Of a stretch of 36,214 bases of DNA, positions 16,709-27,956 are shown piece by piece. The stretch lies in the NCBI RefSeq assembly GCF_900302465.1, contig NZ_OMOR01000005.1, positions 1-36,214 of the forward strand. Direction: 5' to 3'. The notes beneath the pieces were generated by a model. It did no database searches and was not told the DNA's origin. It was given only the letters and a program-made list of their open reading frames with translations. The first letter of the stretch is position 1. Every line of letters begins with the position of its first letter. The position numbers were made by a program, and so were the translations under genes. This stretch comes from Ascidiaceihabitans donghaensis (GTDB lineage: Bacteria > Pseudomonadota > Alphaproteobacteria > Rhodobacterales > Rhodobacteraceae).

Positions 16709-16737
16709 TGTATATTCTTTTTGTATATACGTGTCAA
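16709..16737 (-). promoter_or_regulatory. Strong promoter of brnTA with embedded operator
   Basis: On the minus strand TTGACA (16737-16732), a 17-base spacer and TATACA (16714-16709) form a near-consensus sigma-70 promoter. An inverted repeat GTATAT (16710-16715) and ATATAC (16725-16730) overlaps the spacer and -10, flanked by AGTTG (16706-16710) and CAACT (16735-16739). BrnA-type antitoxins bind such repeats, so this is the likely autorepression site. Confidence 0.8.
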
Positions 16738-16772
16738 CTTTCCTGGCATCAGCCCGGACTCAAGCCGCAGGC

Positions 16773-16817
16773 GCCGGGCAATCCATTGCCCGGCAGGCGA
16801 TTGTCGAAACGACAATC
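16773..16817. repeat. Two tandem hairpins downstream of glf
   Basis: GCCGGGCAA, loop TCCA, TTGCCCGGC (16773-16794) is followed at once by GATTGTCG, loop AAA, CGACAATC (16799-16817). Both stems are perfect. They lie between the end of glf and the brnT promoter. Neither has a T-tract on the minus strand, so a 3-prime mRNA stabiliser or a rho-assisted stop is as likely as an intrinsic terminator. Confidence 0.6.
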
Positions 16818-16867
16818 TGCCGAGAGGGACAGGCCCGCCCCACGGGTTGGCGATGGCCCTCAGCGCC

Positions 16868-18989
<2,122 letters not shown>

Positions 18990-19141
18990 GAGGGCACACT
19001 TTCTGTAGATTTCGCTCATTTTGTGTTGCTTTCGGTTCCTATGCGTCGGCGGTGAATAGTTCAAACATTCTTTGCGGTGGCATCGGGTTGGCGCAGGCCG
19101 TAAACACCGGACCAAATAACAAAAAGCAGGTAATGCGTGCC

Positions 19142-21823
19142 ATGACGTATGAGTTCGATCTTTCCGTTGTTGTGACGGCCCATTCAGAAACCTTTGTGTG
19201 TGGGCCAACCATGCGTGCGGCCGATGCGTCGATTGACGCGGCGCGGGCGGCGGGGTTTTCGGTGCAGGCGATCATTGCGCTGGACAATGCCACACCGCAG
19301 ACGGCGGCCTATTTCAACCAGGCGGCATTTGATCATTGGGACCGTGTTGTGCTGACCCAAGGCGATCTTGGACGGGCACGCAATGAAATGGTCACGCAAC
19401 ACACAAAAGGCAGTGCGATTGCCTTTCTGGATGCCGATGATCTCTTTTCGGAAAACTGGCTGGCGGAAGGCATGAAGCGTTTGCGCGCCGCACAGGCCCG
19501 TGGCGAACGGGTGATTGTGCATCCCGAACTGAACTGGCTGTTTGATGCGGCGGCCAGCGTTTATTGGAACCCCGAACAGGATGATCCGCTTTGGACGCCC
19601 TATTACCTTTATACGATGAACTACTACGACAGCCTGTGTCTGGTGCCCCATGAAGCCCACCTTGAGGTCCCTTATGTCCATCGCGATATCCCCAACGGGT
19701 TGTCGTTTCAGGACTGGCAGTTTTCTATTGAGACCCTACACGCAGGCTGGCGACATGCCGTGGCCCGCGACACGATCATCTTCAAGCGCCGCCGCGACAA
19801 TTCGCTGGTCACCGAAAGCCAGGGCCGCCGCGCCATCGTGCGCAGCCTTGAGGCGATGCGCATCGACAAAGTGGCAAGCTTGGGGGCCGCCACGCAAGCG
19901 TCCCCCGCGCTTGAGGTCACGACCCCGCGCACGGTGCCTGGCCCCATGCCCGTTGCGCAAATGACGGTGGATCCAAAAACCGTTGTGACCCTGTCACCGG
20001 AAGACGCCCAAAAGGTTGCAGACGGTGAAATGAAGGCCCCGTTGCCCCCTGTGTTGCGTGGCCGCCGTCCGGCGTTGCCAAACCCTTTGCCCCACTACGG
20101 GGCCACTTTTGCACAGCGCGTGGCGCAGGCGTTTGGCCGTGCGGAACACCGGACGGGCGCACCAGTGTATCCCACCGTTCAGGCGCAATTCGATGTGGCG
20201 TATTATCTGGCGCGCTACCGTGATCTGGCCCGCGCGCCCAAGTTAGACCCTGTCGGCCACTGGCTGCGTGCAGGCAGCCACGAGGGGCGGATGCCCAACC
20301 ATTGGTTCGATCCCAAGCGCTATCTGGCGCGCTATGAAGATGTGCGCAAATCCAAGGTGAACCCGTTTTACCACTTTCTGACCCAAGGCCGTGACGAGGG
20401 ACGCATCGCGGCCCCTTTCCCGCAATTTGACGCAATGGCTGCGTTGATCGGGCTGGATCCGGACGAAGCGCAACAGCTTTGGATTGCCCGTTACACCGAT
20501 TTGCGCACGCGGCTGGAAAGCGGAGATTTGGGGGCTCAAGTCACGGCAGCTGCGCGGTTTGATCCGCTGGTGGAAGCCACTTGGGCCGAAGCCCTGCAAA
20601 TCAAGGTTGTGCCGTTCCACACCGCCCCCGTGGTCAACCGTACAGTTGCGATGCACCGCGCCCATGCGCAGGCGGATCACCGCCCCGCCAAGGCCGTGAT
20701 CATGGTCAACCGTCCCCGTTGGGGCGGCGCGCGACGCATGGAAGGGCATCTGGCAGATGCTTTGGTGGCCCGCTACGGCGCCGATCAGGTGGTGGTGGTG
20801 TCCACCGATGCCTCAGGCGACATGCCGGCCCATAAGTTCCCCGACGGCGTGCGCCATGTGGATTTGCAATCTTGCATCGAAGGCAAGCTGAAGGGCGATT
20901 TGACCGAACGGCTTCTGGTGGAATTTCTGCGCAGTCTGGCGCCCGAAGTGGCCTTCAACGTCAACAGCCGCTTGATGTGGGATGCGCTGAATATCTACGG
21001 CAACGCACTGGCCGCCAGCATGCGGCTTTATGGATGTTTGTTCTGCAACGAACGCACGCCGATGGGCTATCTGACGGGGTATCCGCTGCGCCGGTTCTAC
21101 CGCACCTTTGACGTGCTGTCGGGGGTCTTTACCGACAGCGCGTTTCTGGCCGACGAATTGCGCACGGCCCATGTGCTGCCCCCCGAAGCAGGTGCACGGG
21201 TGCAAGTGTTGCGTGGCCCTGTGGATCACAGCGTGCAGGTTGTGGATGCGCCTGCGCCTGTTTCGCCCGCGCCTGTTTCGGATAGCACATCAGACGCCGC
21301 CCCCCGCCGCCCCCGCATCTTCTGGGCGGGACGGATGGATGCGCAAAAGCGTATTGATCTGGTCTTTGACATCGCGCGCAGCATGCCCGAAGCCGATTTC
21401 CATCTGTGGGGCGAAACCGTGATGGGGGGCCAATCCCTGCCTGCAGCGTTGCCCAACATGACGTTGAACGCCCCCTATGCGCGCTTTGCAGATCTGCCTT
21501 TGGATGAGGCCGATATGTGGCTCTATACCGCGGCTTGGGACGGTATTCCGCAAATGTTGCTTGAGGTGGGAATGACAGGTTTGCCCGTTGTGTCGTCCAC
21601 AGCAGGTGGCACACCTGAAGTGATCCGCGACGGGTTGGGCAGGTTGCTGCCCAAAGCTGCGGGTGCTCTGGATTATGTGGCGGCGATCCGCGCCGTTCTG
21701 GCGGACCCGGCAGAGGCGCGAACGCAAGGGCAGGCCTTGCGGCGCAGTCTGATAGAGACCCACACCAAAGAGGCATATGCGCAGGCTTTGGGGCAGGTGT
21801 TGGATATAGCGCCCGCGCGTTAG
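19142..21823 (+). CDS. Two-domain GT2-GT4 glycosyltransferase
   Basis: An 893-residue protein with two glycosyltransferase modules. Residues 1-240 form a GT-A (GT2) domain: LSVVVTAHSE, then AFLDADDLFSENW with the DADD metal site near 97-100. Residues about 350-421 contain two copies of a linker motif of the form YLARYxD, DPxxHWLRAGxxEGRMP. From about 550 to the end is a GT-B (GT4) domain: IFWAGRMDAQKRIDLVF and DGIPQMLLEVGMTGLPVVSSTAGGTPEV. Such chimeras make two successive linkages on one chain. Start ATG at 19142 follows AGCAGG at 11 bases; ATG at 19133 is an alternative. Divergent from the epimerase-glf pair. Confidence 0.87.
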   Translation: MTYEFDLSVVVTAHSETFVCGPTMRAADASIDAARAAGFSVQAIIALDNATPQTAAYFNQAAFDHWDRVVLTQGDLGRARNEMVTQHTKGSAIAFLDADDLFSENWLAEGMKRLRAAQARGERVIVHPELNWLFDAAASVYWNPEQDDPLWTPYYLYTMNYYDSLCLVPHEAHLEVPYVHRDIPNGLSFQDWQFSIETLHAGWRHAVARDTIIFKRRRDNSLVTESQGRRAIVRSLEAMRIDKVASLGAATQASPALEVTTPRTVPGPMPVAQMTVDPKTVVTLSPEDAQKVADGEMKAPLPPVLRGRRPALPNPLPHYGATFAQRVAQAFGRAEHRTGAPVYPTVQAQFDVAYYLARYRDLARAPKLDPVGHWLRAGSHEGRMPNHWFDPKRYLARYEDVRKSKVNPFYHFLTQGRDEGRIAAPFPQFDAMAALIGLDPDEAQQLWIARYTDLRTRLESGDLGAQVTAAARFDPLVEATWAEALQIKVVPFHTAPVVNRTVAMHRAHAQADHRPAKAVIMVNRPRWGGARRMEGHLADALVARYGADQVVVVSTDASGDMPAHKFPDGVRHVDLQSCIEGKLKGDLTERLLVEFLRSLAPEVAFNVNSRLMWDALNIYGNALAASMRLYGCLFCNERTPMGYLTGYPLRRFYRTFDVLSGVFTDSAFLADELRTAHVLPPEAGARVQVLRGPVDHSVQVVDAPAPVSPAPVSDSTSDAAPRRPRIFWAGRMDAQKRIDLVFDIARSMPEADFHLWGETVMGGQSLPAALPNMTLNAPYARFADLPLDEADMWLYTAAWDGIPQMLLEVGMTGLPVVSSTAGGTPEVIRDGLGRLLPKAAGALDYVAAIRAVLADPAEARTQGQALRRSLIETHTKEAYAQALGQVLDIAPAR

Positions 21824-21978
21824 TCTTCGGTGCGCAGCGCCTCTAGTTTGGTGCGGCTGTCGATGATGGCGATCTCGGCCTGAATGATCCGCAGCCGCGC
21901 TTCGGCGTCACGGGCGCGCAATTCGTTGCGTTCCATTTTGGCTTTTAGATTTGCCAGTTCCTGGTCGTCTTTGGACAT
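21820..21978 (-). CDS. Small coiled-coil protein of unknown function
   Basis: A 52-residue charged protein. LANLKAKMERNELRARDAEARLRII is a strongly predicted-looking amphipathic helix, so it is probably a coiled coil or dimer. No family is recognised. ATG at 21978 has AAGGA about 10 bases upstream; an in-frame ATG at 22002 has none. Its stop overlaps the convergent GT2-GT4 stop by four bases, and it follows the methyltransferase gene on the same strand after 51 bases. It may be the last gene of the GT4-methyltransferase operon. Confidence 0.6.
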   Translation of the reverse strand: MSKDDQELANLKAKMERNELRARDAEARLRIIQAEIAIIDSRTKLEALRTED

Positions 21979-22029
21979 CGTCGTATCATCCTTTGAAATC
22001 ATTATAAGTGGTGTGTTTTATGCCGCGTA

Positions 22030-23055
22030 TTACAGCGGCTTGCGGATCACAAGACGCATCGCATGGGCGGATTGGTCAACATCCGACATGGCCGCGAAGC
22101 GGGGCAGGTAGCGCTTGTGGGTCTCTTCCGGGATCGGTTTTTGTTTGGGTTTGTTTTCCAAAATCTCGAACCCCGCCGCTTTGAACGCCGCCACTTGTTC
22201 AGAGGCGCGCAGCCGGTTGAGATTGGGGGCACAGTCTTCTTCGGTCAAAAAGCTGAATTCGTTATAATCGCCATCGTGGCGGTAGGCGCGGTGGTCCGCC
22301 AGATCGATGTAGTGAAAGCCCAAGCCGCCCGGCTCCATCAGGTCATAGATGTGTTTGGTGACACCGGGGATGTCCATCACATGCTCGAACACCGCATAGG
22401 AAATCAGAAACGACACCGACCCCGGTTCAATGCCCGCTTCCACGATGTCGCAGCATTTGAATTCGACGTTATGGGCCACCCGCGCCAGCCCTGCATCCAG
22501 ATCACCGCGTTTCAAAGCGCCCAGATCAAAGTTCTTGATCCGCGCCAGATAGCTGTCCAGATCGGTACCATCCATCATGTAGGTTTCGGGAAAAATATAC
22601 ATATCCGTCAGAATATCCGCCATCGACAGCGCGGCATAAGCTGCATCCGACACAGGCATAAAATCGCTGCCAAAAGCCTTTTCAAACCCGTTGACGTAAA
22701 AATAGGTCGCCAGCCCCAAAGGTTCATGCGCCCCACAGCCCAGATCCACAAAGGTGCGCCGTGACCGCAGGCCGTGGCGTTTGACAACACGTGCCAGATT
22801 GGTGGCTTTGCGTTCCAGCTTTTGCGGCCCGTATTTGCCAAGGCCCGCCCCTTGCAACATGCGCCCTGCAAAGGTCAGGTGCTTCAGCTTTTCTTTGCGG
22901 TTGATTTTGTTGGTGCCCAAAAGGCGGGGCAGTTCCGTGATCAGATGGGTCAGGGCGGGTTCATTTTTGCCGGACGCCAAAAGGGCATCAAGGTCTGCGC
23001 GAAACCCGGCTTCGGTGATGGGTGCCGCCGGGCTGGACTGGCTTTTATCGGTCAC
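22030..23055 (-). CDS. Class I SAM-dependent methyltransferase
   Basis: A 341-residue enzyme with the SAM-binding motif I FVDLGCGAHEPLGLATYFY (about 101-119), an acidic residue region after the second strand (GSDFMPVSDAA), FKCCDIVEAGIEPGSVSFLISYAVFEHVMD (motif II/III) and LMEPGGLGFHYIDLADHR. It should methylate a sugar or the chain end of the glycan made here; the acceptor is unknown. It starts with GTG at 23055, 6 bases after the stop of the large GT4 gene, with AAGGA inside the end of that gene, so translation is coupled. The coupling suggests the two enzymes act on the same product. Confidence 0.85.
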   Translation of the reverse strand: MTDKSQSSPAAPITEAGFRADLDALLASGKNEPALTHLITELPRLLGTNKINRKEKLKHLTFAGRMLQGAGLGKYGPQKLERKATNLARVVKRHGLRSRRTFVDLGCGAHEPLGLATYFYVNGFEKAFGSDFMPVSDAAYAALSMADILTDMYIFPETYMMDGTDLDSYLARIKNFDLGALKRGDLDAGLARVAHNVEFKCCDIVEAGIEPGSVSFLISYAVFEHVMDIPGVTKHIYDLMEPGGLGFHYIDLADHRAYRHDGDYNEFSFLTEEDCAPNLNRLRASEQVAAFKAAGFEILENKPKQKPIPEETHKRYLPRFAAMSDVDQSAHAMRLVIRKPL

Positions 23056-23061
23056 GGGTCT

Positions 23062-26000
23062 TTATCCTTTTTCCAGCGTCAGAAACGCCTTGCCGCCGGG
23101 GCCTGTTTGACACATCAGGCGGCTGTTCTTGATCAGTGTCTGGGTTTCCCAGATCATCAACTCTAACGGGCTTTGCGTGCTTAGGAAATCATCCAGAACA
23201 GGAATGCGGAAACCGTGGTGTTCCAACCCCGGAGTGCGTTTTCCCAAAAGCGGCATATGGACGTTTGCGGGGGTCATGAAGATGGGCAAATCATCCAGCA
23301 AAACGGCAATATGCAAGGTGGTGTCGCGTGTGTCGCGGTCCCAGGCCCAGCCTGTGATGTCGTTGACACTGCGCCATTTCCGGTCCGGCGGCACCGTCAG
23401 AGCACCCCGAGGAGACCCTGTGATGGCGGGGGCCAGAAGGTGTTCGGCCAGCAACGTCTGACTGCGTTCCACCGCTTCGGCGCGTTGAAAGGCACGTTTG
23501 TTGGTGTTGTGACTGATCCCCATCAGCGCATCCAGATCAGGGGCTATGTTTTGCAAAGGCGCCAGATTGTCTTTGGCTTCCTGAATGATCGCCTCAAGGG
23601 GGTCTTTGGGTTTGTACTTTTTGGTGATTTTGCGCGGCGCTTTTGCGGGTGCTTTTGCCGGCGTTTTCGACTGGTCTTTCTGGGATGCCGTTCCAAGCGC
23701 TTCGGCCAAGGCTGCGGTATCAGAGGCCATATCGTCTTTGGCCGTTTTTGTATCTATGCCCACGCCCCTGTCTGCAGCAGCGCCCTGATCGGGATTTGCG
23801 TCAGCCGGATGCACGTACCGGGCGATGATTTCAGGCAAGGCGTCATGGGCTAAAATCGCAGATCGCGCAACCAGCGCATAGACCCCTTCGCTTAACTTGG
23901 TGATGCGCAGGAACTGGTTGCGCGGTGTGTCCGATCCGTCCTCCAGCACCCAATGGATGGGGTAAGACGCCCCCACATCCCAGCTGGGAGGGATGTCAAA
24001 ATACGACAGGGTGATGTCTTCGCCCATCGTGCCCTGACCTTTGCGCGTCACCTTGTGGGTTTGCACCAATGCGGTCTGTTCGGCGTCACCACGGACCTTG
24101 AACACACGCTCCCCGTCGCCGCGCGCATAGAGCCACAAGCGGTTGATGGTTTCATCCAACGCAATCACCATGGCGCGTTTGCGGGCAGTGCCGACATAGG
24201 TGCGATCCCATTCCACAGGCATCATCCAGACGCTTTCGCCGTCCACACGGCCCCCGTCGCGCAGCATGTTGGGCGTCAGCGCCCCGGCGCTGCCCTGATT
24301 CAACGTGGCCAGCGTGATCTTGCGTTGCGCCAGGCTGCTCGCATCGATCAGCGGCTTGGCTTTCAGATAGGAATAGACCGTGTCATCGGCATAGGCTTTG
24401 GCCTTGGTCGCGGCCCCAAGCCAGCGCAGCAGCATTTCGGGGAACACCAGCAGATCACTGCCACCGCGTTCGACCATCCGTGTCACATATTCATGCAAAA
24501 TGCCCGCCCGCACGTCATAAGGTTCAAACGCCCCAAGCCGGTCATAGGTTGCGGCGCGCAGCGCGAAAATCTCGGGGCCATAAGCCCGTGTGTTCATGTA
24601 TTGCGACGCCACATCGCCACCGATGGGCATCCCTGTCACCCCTTTGCCTGCATCAAAGAAGCTGGTGAACAGGATGTCGGGTTGATGGGTCAGCGCGGTT
24701 TTGGCGGCGGCGAAATAGCCGGGCAGGGGGCAAATATCCGCACCATGCCCGATGACCACCGCATCACAGCTTTGCGCCTCCATCAGCATGTTCAGCGCGT
24801 CACCTGCCGCTTGGCCGATGGCATCCACCACCGTCACTTTGACCTCGGCATGGGCCAGTTGTTCGGCGGCTTCTGTCACCTCTTCACGCAGGGCCGCGTC
24901 GGTAAAGCCCAGCACCACCTGATCCGGCGCATCCGCCAACAGCGTGTTGACCAGCGGTGAAATCGCATCGCCGCGCCGCATCAATGTGGCAAAGCTGATG
25001 CTGCGCACAGGGGCAGGGGCGGGATCAACAGGCGCTGTGATTTCCGTGATTGCCGTGCGCCGCCCCTTTGCTTTGACCATATCCCCCACATGGGCGTGGA
25101 ACCCGTACCAGACACGCAGATTTTCATCGTTGGAGAAACTGGAATGGGCAATGGGCTGCCCTTCGGTCAAAGCCCGTTCCAGCTGGTTGGCAAGGTCTTG
25201 CGCCCGCGGAGCCACAAGGGAGCGTTCGTGGTCTTTTGGGTCAATCAGTTCTGGCGTGCCGCCCACCGCCGTGGCGATAAAGGGGATGTTGTTTTCCAGT
25301 GTCTCATACACCGCCATGGTCGAGTTTTCGATCAGGGACGGCATCACCGCAATCATGTCGCGGCTGCACATATGGCTGAGCGCTGCGGGCTGGTTTTTGT
25401 CGTCGATGATCCCGACTTCAAAATCCCAGTTCTTGGATTTTTCCTCGATGTAATCCTGGGGCCGCATCCCCCCTTGGGTGGCCAGGGGCGCGCCCCATTT
25501 GCCCATGAATGTCATGCGTGACGGGGCGATGCCGCGTTCTTTCAGGATATCCAGCGCGTTGCACATCATCTCGACGCCCTTGCGGGCCTCAAGGCGGCCA
25601 AAGAAAATCAGTTCCTGGGTTTTGACCACATCGCCGGGGGCGCGTGGGGGGCGGTCGTCCGTGACGATAACCTTGGAGAAATCCACGATGTTGGGCTGCA
25701 CAAAGACGTTTGCGTCGGGCACCTTGTAGCCGATTTCCTCCATAAACGTGATCAGGTGGGCGCTGCCCCCGATGACCGCATCGGCCAATTCCACGCATTT
25801 TTGTTCCGCATAGGCCGCCAGCACCAGTTCGCGCTGCTCAATAGGCTGCATCTGATAGTGCCGGTTCCAGATGTGGGGCGACGAGGTTTTGACAAGGAAA
25901 AGCGTTTCGCGAAACGCCAGCCCCATGCGCTTGGCCATCAGCGCATAGATCATGCCACCGCGCCATTCCGATGTGTGCACCACATCAAACGGCGGATTGT

Positions 26001-26361
26001 CGCGCAACCACGCATAGGCCGCGCCAAAACGGGCCTGCCATTCAATGGACGACCCCCACAAATCGGCTTTGGGCGCTTCAAGATAATGCAAGGTCACGCC
26101 AAAGGCTGCGAAGTGTTCGACCCAATGTTCGGGCGTCTCATCCTGAACAACACGGCCTTTCAGGAACAACACATGGACTTCATGGCCGTGGGCGGCGAGG
26201 CCTTTGGACAAATGGTAATAGGTGGATGCGATGCCGCCGTTGCGCACAGGCCCGATGATTTCTTCGGTGACAATACAAACGCGCAGCTTTTCGTGTCCTG
26301 TGCTCATGCCGATCTGGTCGATGGCTGGAAACTCTTTAACCTTGAATGTGTCGATCTGCAT
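23062..26361 (-). CDS. Large multidomain GT4 glycosyltransferase
   Basis: A 1,099-residue protein. Residues about 20-450 form a full GT-B (GT4) enzyme: VCIVTEEIIGPVRNGGIAS, FFGRLEARKGVEMM, and the EX7E motif in SLIENSTMAVYETLE (Glu 345 and 353), then FIATAVGGTPELI. Residues about 465-700 resemble a GT2-type fold lacking a clear DXD. A C-terminal beta-rich module (about 860-1090) has WRSVNDITGWAWDRDT and follows a Lys/Ala/Pro-rich linker. The long form suggests a processive or scaffold role in glycan assembly. Start ATG at 26361 (MQIDTFK) is chosen; the frame stays open to 26460 and a further ATG is at 26307. Translationally coupled to the methyltransferase. Confidence 0.85.
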   Translation of the reverse strand: MQIDTFKVKEFPAIDQIGMSTGHEKLRVCIVTEEIIGPVRNGGIASTYYHLSKGLAAHGHEVHVLFLKGRVVQDETPEHWVEHFAAFGVTLHYLEAPKADLWGSSIEWQARFGAAYAWLRDNPPFDVVHTSEWRGGMIYALMAKRMGLAFRETLFLVKTSSPHIWNRHYQMQPIEQRELVLAAYAEQKCVELADAVIGGSAHLITFMEEIGYKVPDANVFVQPNIVDFSKVIVTDDRPPRAPGDVVKTQELIFFGRLEARKGVEMMCNALDILKERGIAPSRMTFMGKWGAPLATQGGMRPQDYIEEKSKNWDFEVGIIDDKNQPAALSHMCSRDMIAVMPSLIENSTMAVYETLENNIPFIATAVGGTPELIDPKDHERSLVAPRAQDLANQLERALTEGQPIAHSSFSNDENLRVWYGFHAHVGDMVKAKGRRTAITEITAPVDPAPAPVRSISFATLMRRGDAISPLVNTLLADAPDQVVLGFTDAALREEVTEAAEQLAHAEVKVTVVDAIGQAAGDALNMLMEAQSCDAVVIGHGADICPLPGYFAAAKTALTHQPDILFTSFFDAGKGVTGMPIGGDVASQYMNTRAYGPEIFALRAATYDRLGAFEPYDVRAGILHEYVTRMVERGGSDLLVFPEMLLRWLGAATKAKAYADDTVYSYLKAKPLIDASSLAQRKITLATLNQGSAGALTPNMLRDGGRVDGESVWMMPVEWDRTYVGTARKRAMVIALDETINRLWLYARGDGERVFKVRGDAEQTALVQTHKVTRKGQGTMGEDITLSYFDIPPSWDVGASYPIHWVLEDGSDTPRNQFLRITKLSEGVYALVARSAILAHDALPEIIARYVHPADANPDQGAAADRGVGIDTKTAKDDMASDTAALAEALGTASQKDQSKTPAKAPAKAPRKITKKYKPKDPLEAIIQEAKDNLAPLQNIAPDLDALMGISHNTNKRAFQRAEAVERSQTLLAEHLLAPAITGSPRGALTVPPDRKWRSVNDITGWAWDRDTRDTTLHIAVLLDDLPIFMTPANVHMPLLGKRTPGLEHHGFRIPVLDDFLSTQSPLELMIWETQTLIKNSRLMCQTGPGGKAFLTLEKG

Positions 26362-26534
26362 AGAAGTGAAAAGACTCCGTAGGGGCGTAAAATATTCGTT
26401 CCGGCGACTTAAAAGCACTTTATCTGAAGGTGCAATGCTGGGCATGGATGTGGCGCGCAACAGTTGGGGCGTAGACCCCGCGTCCTACAGCGGTATAAAG
26501 ACCCTATGCAGCAGCAAAACAGGCAGGCCCATCC

Positions 26535-27950
26535 ATGATCACACCGGTTCTTCTTTGCGGCGGATCAGGCACGCGCCTCTGGCCTTTGTCGCGCAAAAGT
26601 TACCCCAAGCAGTTTGTACCGCTTGTGGGGGACGAAACCTTGTTTCAGGCCTCGGCAAAGCGCTTGTCGGGGCCGGATTACGCCCCGCCTTTGGTGCTGA
26701 CGGCCTCTGATTTCCGCTTTATCGTCACCGAGCAATTGCAAGACGCGGGCCTTGATCCGGGCGCGGTGCTGATTGAACCCGAAGGGCGCAACACAGCGCC
26801 TGCGATTTTGGCCGCCGCCTTGCATTTGGCGACCACGGATCCCGCCGCCCTGATGTTGATTGCCCCTTCGGATCATGTTGTGCCCGATGCGGCCGCGTTC
26901 CGTGCCGCTGTGGCCGCGGGTGTGCCTGCGGCGCAGGCTGGGCAAATTGTGACCTTCGGCATCACGCCCACCCACGCCGAGACCGCCTATGGCTATCTTG
27001 AGCTGAGTGCGCCGCCCAAAGACGGCCATGCCACGCCCCTGACCCGTTTTGTGGAAAAGCCCGATGCGGCCACCGCGAACGTCATGGTGAAGGCTGACAA
27101 TTTTCTATGGAATGCGGGGCTGTTTTTATGTTCCGCCCAAACCATGCTGAAAGCGGCGCGCACCCATTGCCCCGATCTGATGGAGCCGGTGGGCGCCGCC
27201 GTCACCCAAGCCAAAACCGACCTTGGGTTTTTGCGTCTGGATCCCGCAGCATGGGGTCGGGCACGTGACGTGTCCATTGACTATGCGGTGATGGAGCAGG
27301 CCAAGAACCTGTCGGTGGTGCCTTTTGGCGCGGGCTGGTCCGATTTGGGCGGCTGGGACGCCGTCTGGCGCGAAGCCGGCCCCGATGCGCGCGGCGTGGC
27401 CACCACGGGACCTGCCACTGCGATTGATTGTGACGATACGTTGCTGCGCTCCGAGGCAGACGGCCTTGAAGTCGTGGGCATCGGTCTGAAGAATATCATG
27501 GCCGTGGCGATGCCAGACGCCGTGCTGGTCGCCGACATGTCCCGCGCCCAAGACGTGAAGCTGGCCGTGGCCGCGCTGAAGGACAAGAACGCCAAACAAG
27601 CCACAGCCTTTCCCAAAGACCATCGCCCGTGGGGCTGGTTCGAGACGCTTGTGCTGGCGGATCGCTTTCAGGTCAAACGCATCGTGGTGCATCCCGGGGC
27701 GGCGCTGTCCTTGCAAAGCCATCACCACCGGTCTGAACACTGGATCGTGGTCGAGGGCACCGCGCGTGTTACGGTGGACGAGGATGTGAAACTGCTGGGC
27801 GAAAACCAGTCCGTCTACATCCCCCTTGGGGCCGTGCACCGCATGGAAAACCCCGGCAAAGTGCCGATGGTGCTGATCGAGGTGCAGACGGGATCATATT
27901 TGGGCGAAGACGACATCATCCGCTACGAGGACATCTACGCCCGTGAGTAA
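26535..27950 (+). CDS. manC: Mannose-1-phosphate guanylyltransferase / mannose-6-phosphate isomerase
   Basis: A 471-residue bifunctional enzyme of the type II PMI family that makes GDP-mannose. The nucleotidyltransferase half has LLCGGSGTRLWPLSRKSYPKQFVPL (residues 6-30) and RFVEKPD (about 170); the C-terminal cupin half has HRPWGWFETL and HPGAALSLQSHHHRSEHWIVVEGTARV, with metal-binding His residues. It starts the plus-strand operon manC-rmlC-rmlB-rmlD-rmlA; rmlC starts 6 bases after it. GDP-mannose is a source of mannose, fucose or rhamnose-D units. The 173-base gap to the divergent GT4 gene holds the promoter; TATAAA near 26493 is the only obvious -10-like sequence. Confidence 0.95.
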   Translation: MITPVLLCGGSGTRLWPLSRKSYPKQFVPLVGDETLFQASAKRLSGPDYAPPLVLTASDFRFIVTEQLQDAGLDPGAVLIEPEGRNTAPAILAAALHLATTDPAALMLIAPSDHVVPDAAAFRAAVAAGVPAAQAGQIVTFGITPTHAETAYGYLELSAPPKDGHATPLTRFVEKPDAATANVMVKADNFLWNAGLFLCSAQTMLKAARTHCPDLMEPVGAAVTQAKTDLGFLRLDPAAWGRARDVSIDYAVMEQAKNLSVVPFGAGWSDLGGWDAVWREAGPDARGVATTGPATAIDCDDTLLRSEADGLEVVGIGLKNIMAVAMPDAVLVADMSRAQDVKLAVAALKDKNAKQATAFPKDHRPWGWFETLVLADRFQVKRIVVHPGAALSLQSHHHRSEHWIVVEGTARVTVDEDVKLLGENQSVYIPLGAVHRMENPGKVPMVLIEVQTGSYLGEDDIIRYEDIYARE

Positions 27951-27956
27951 AAGATC

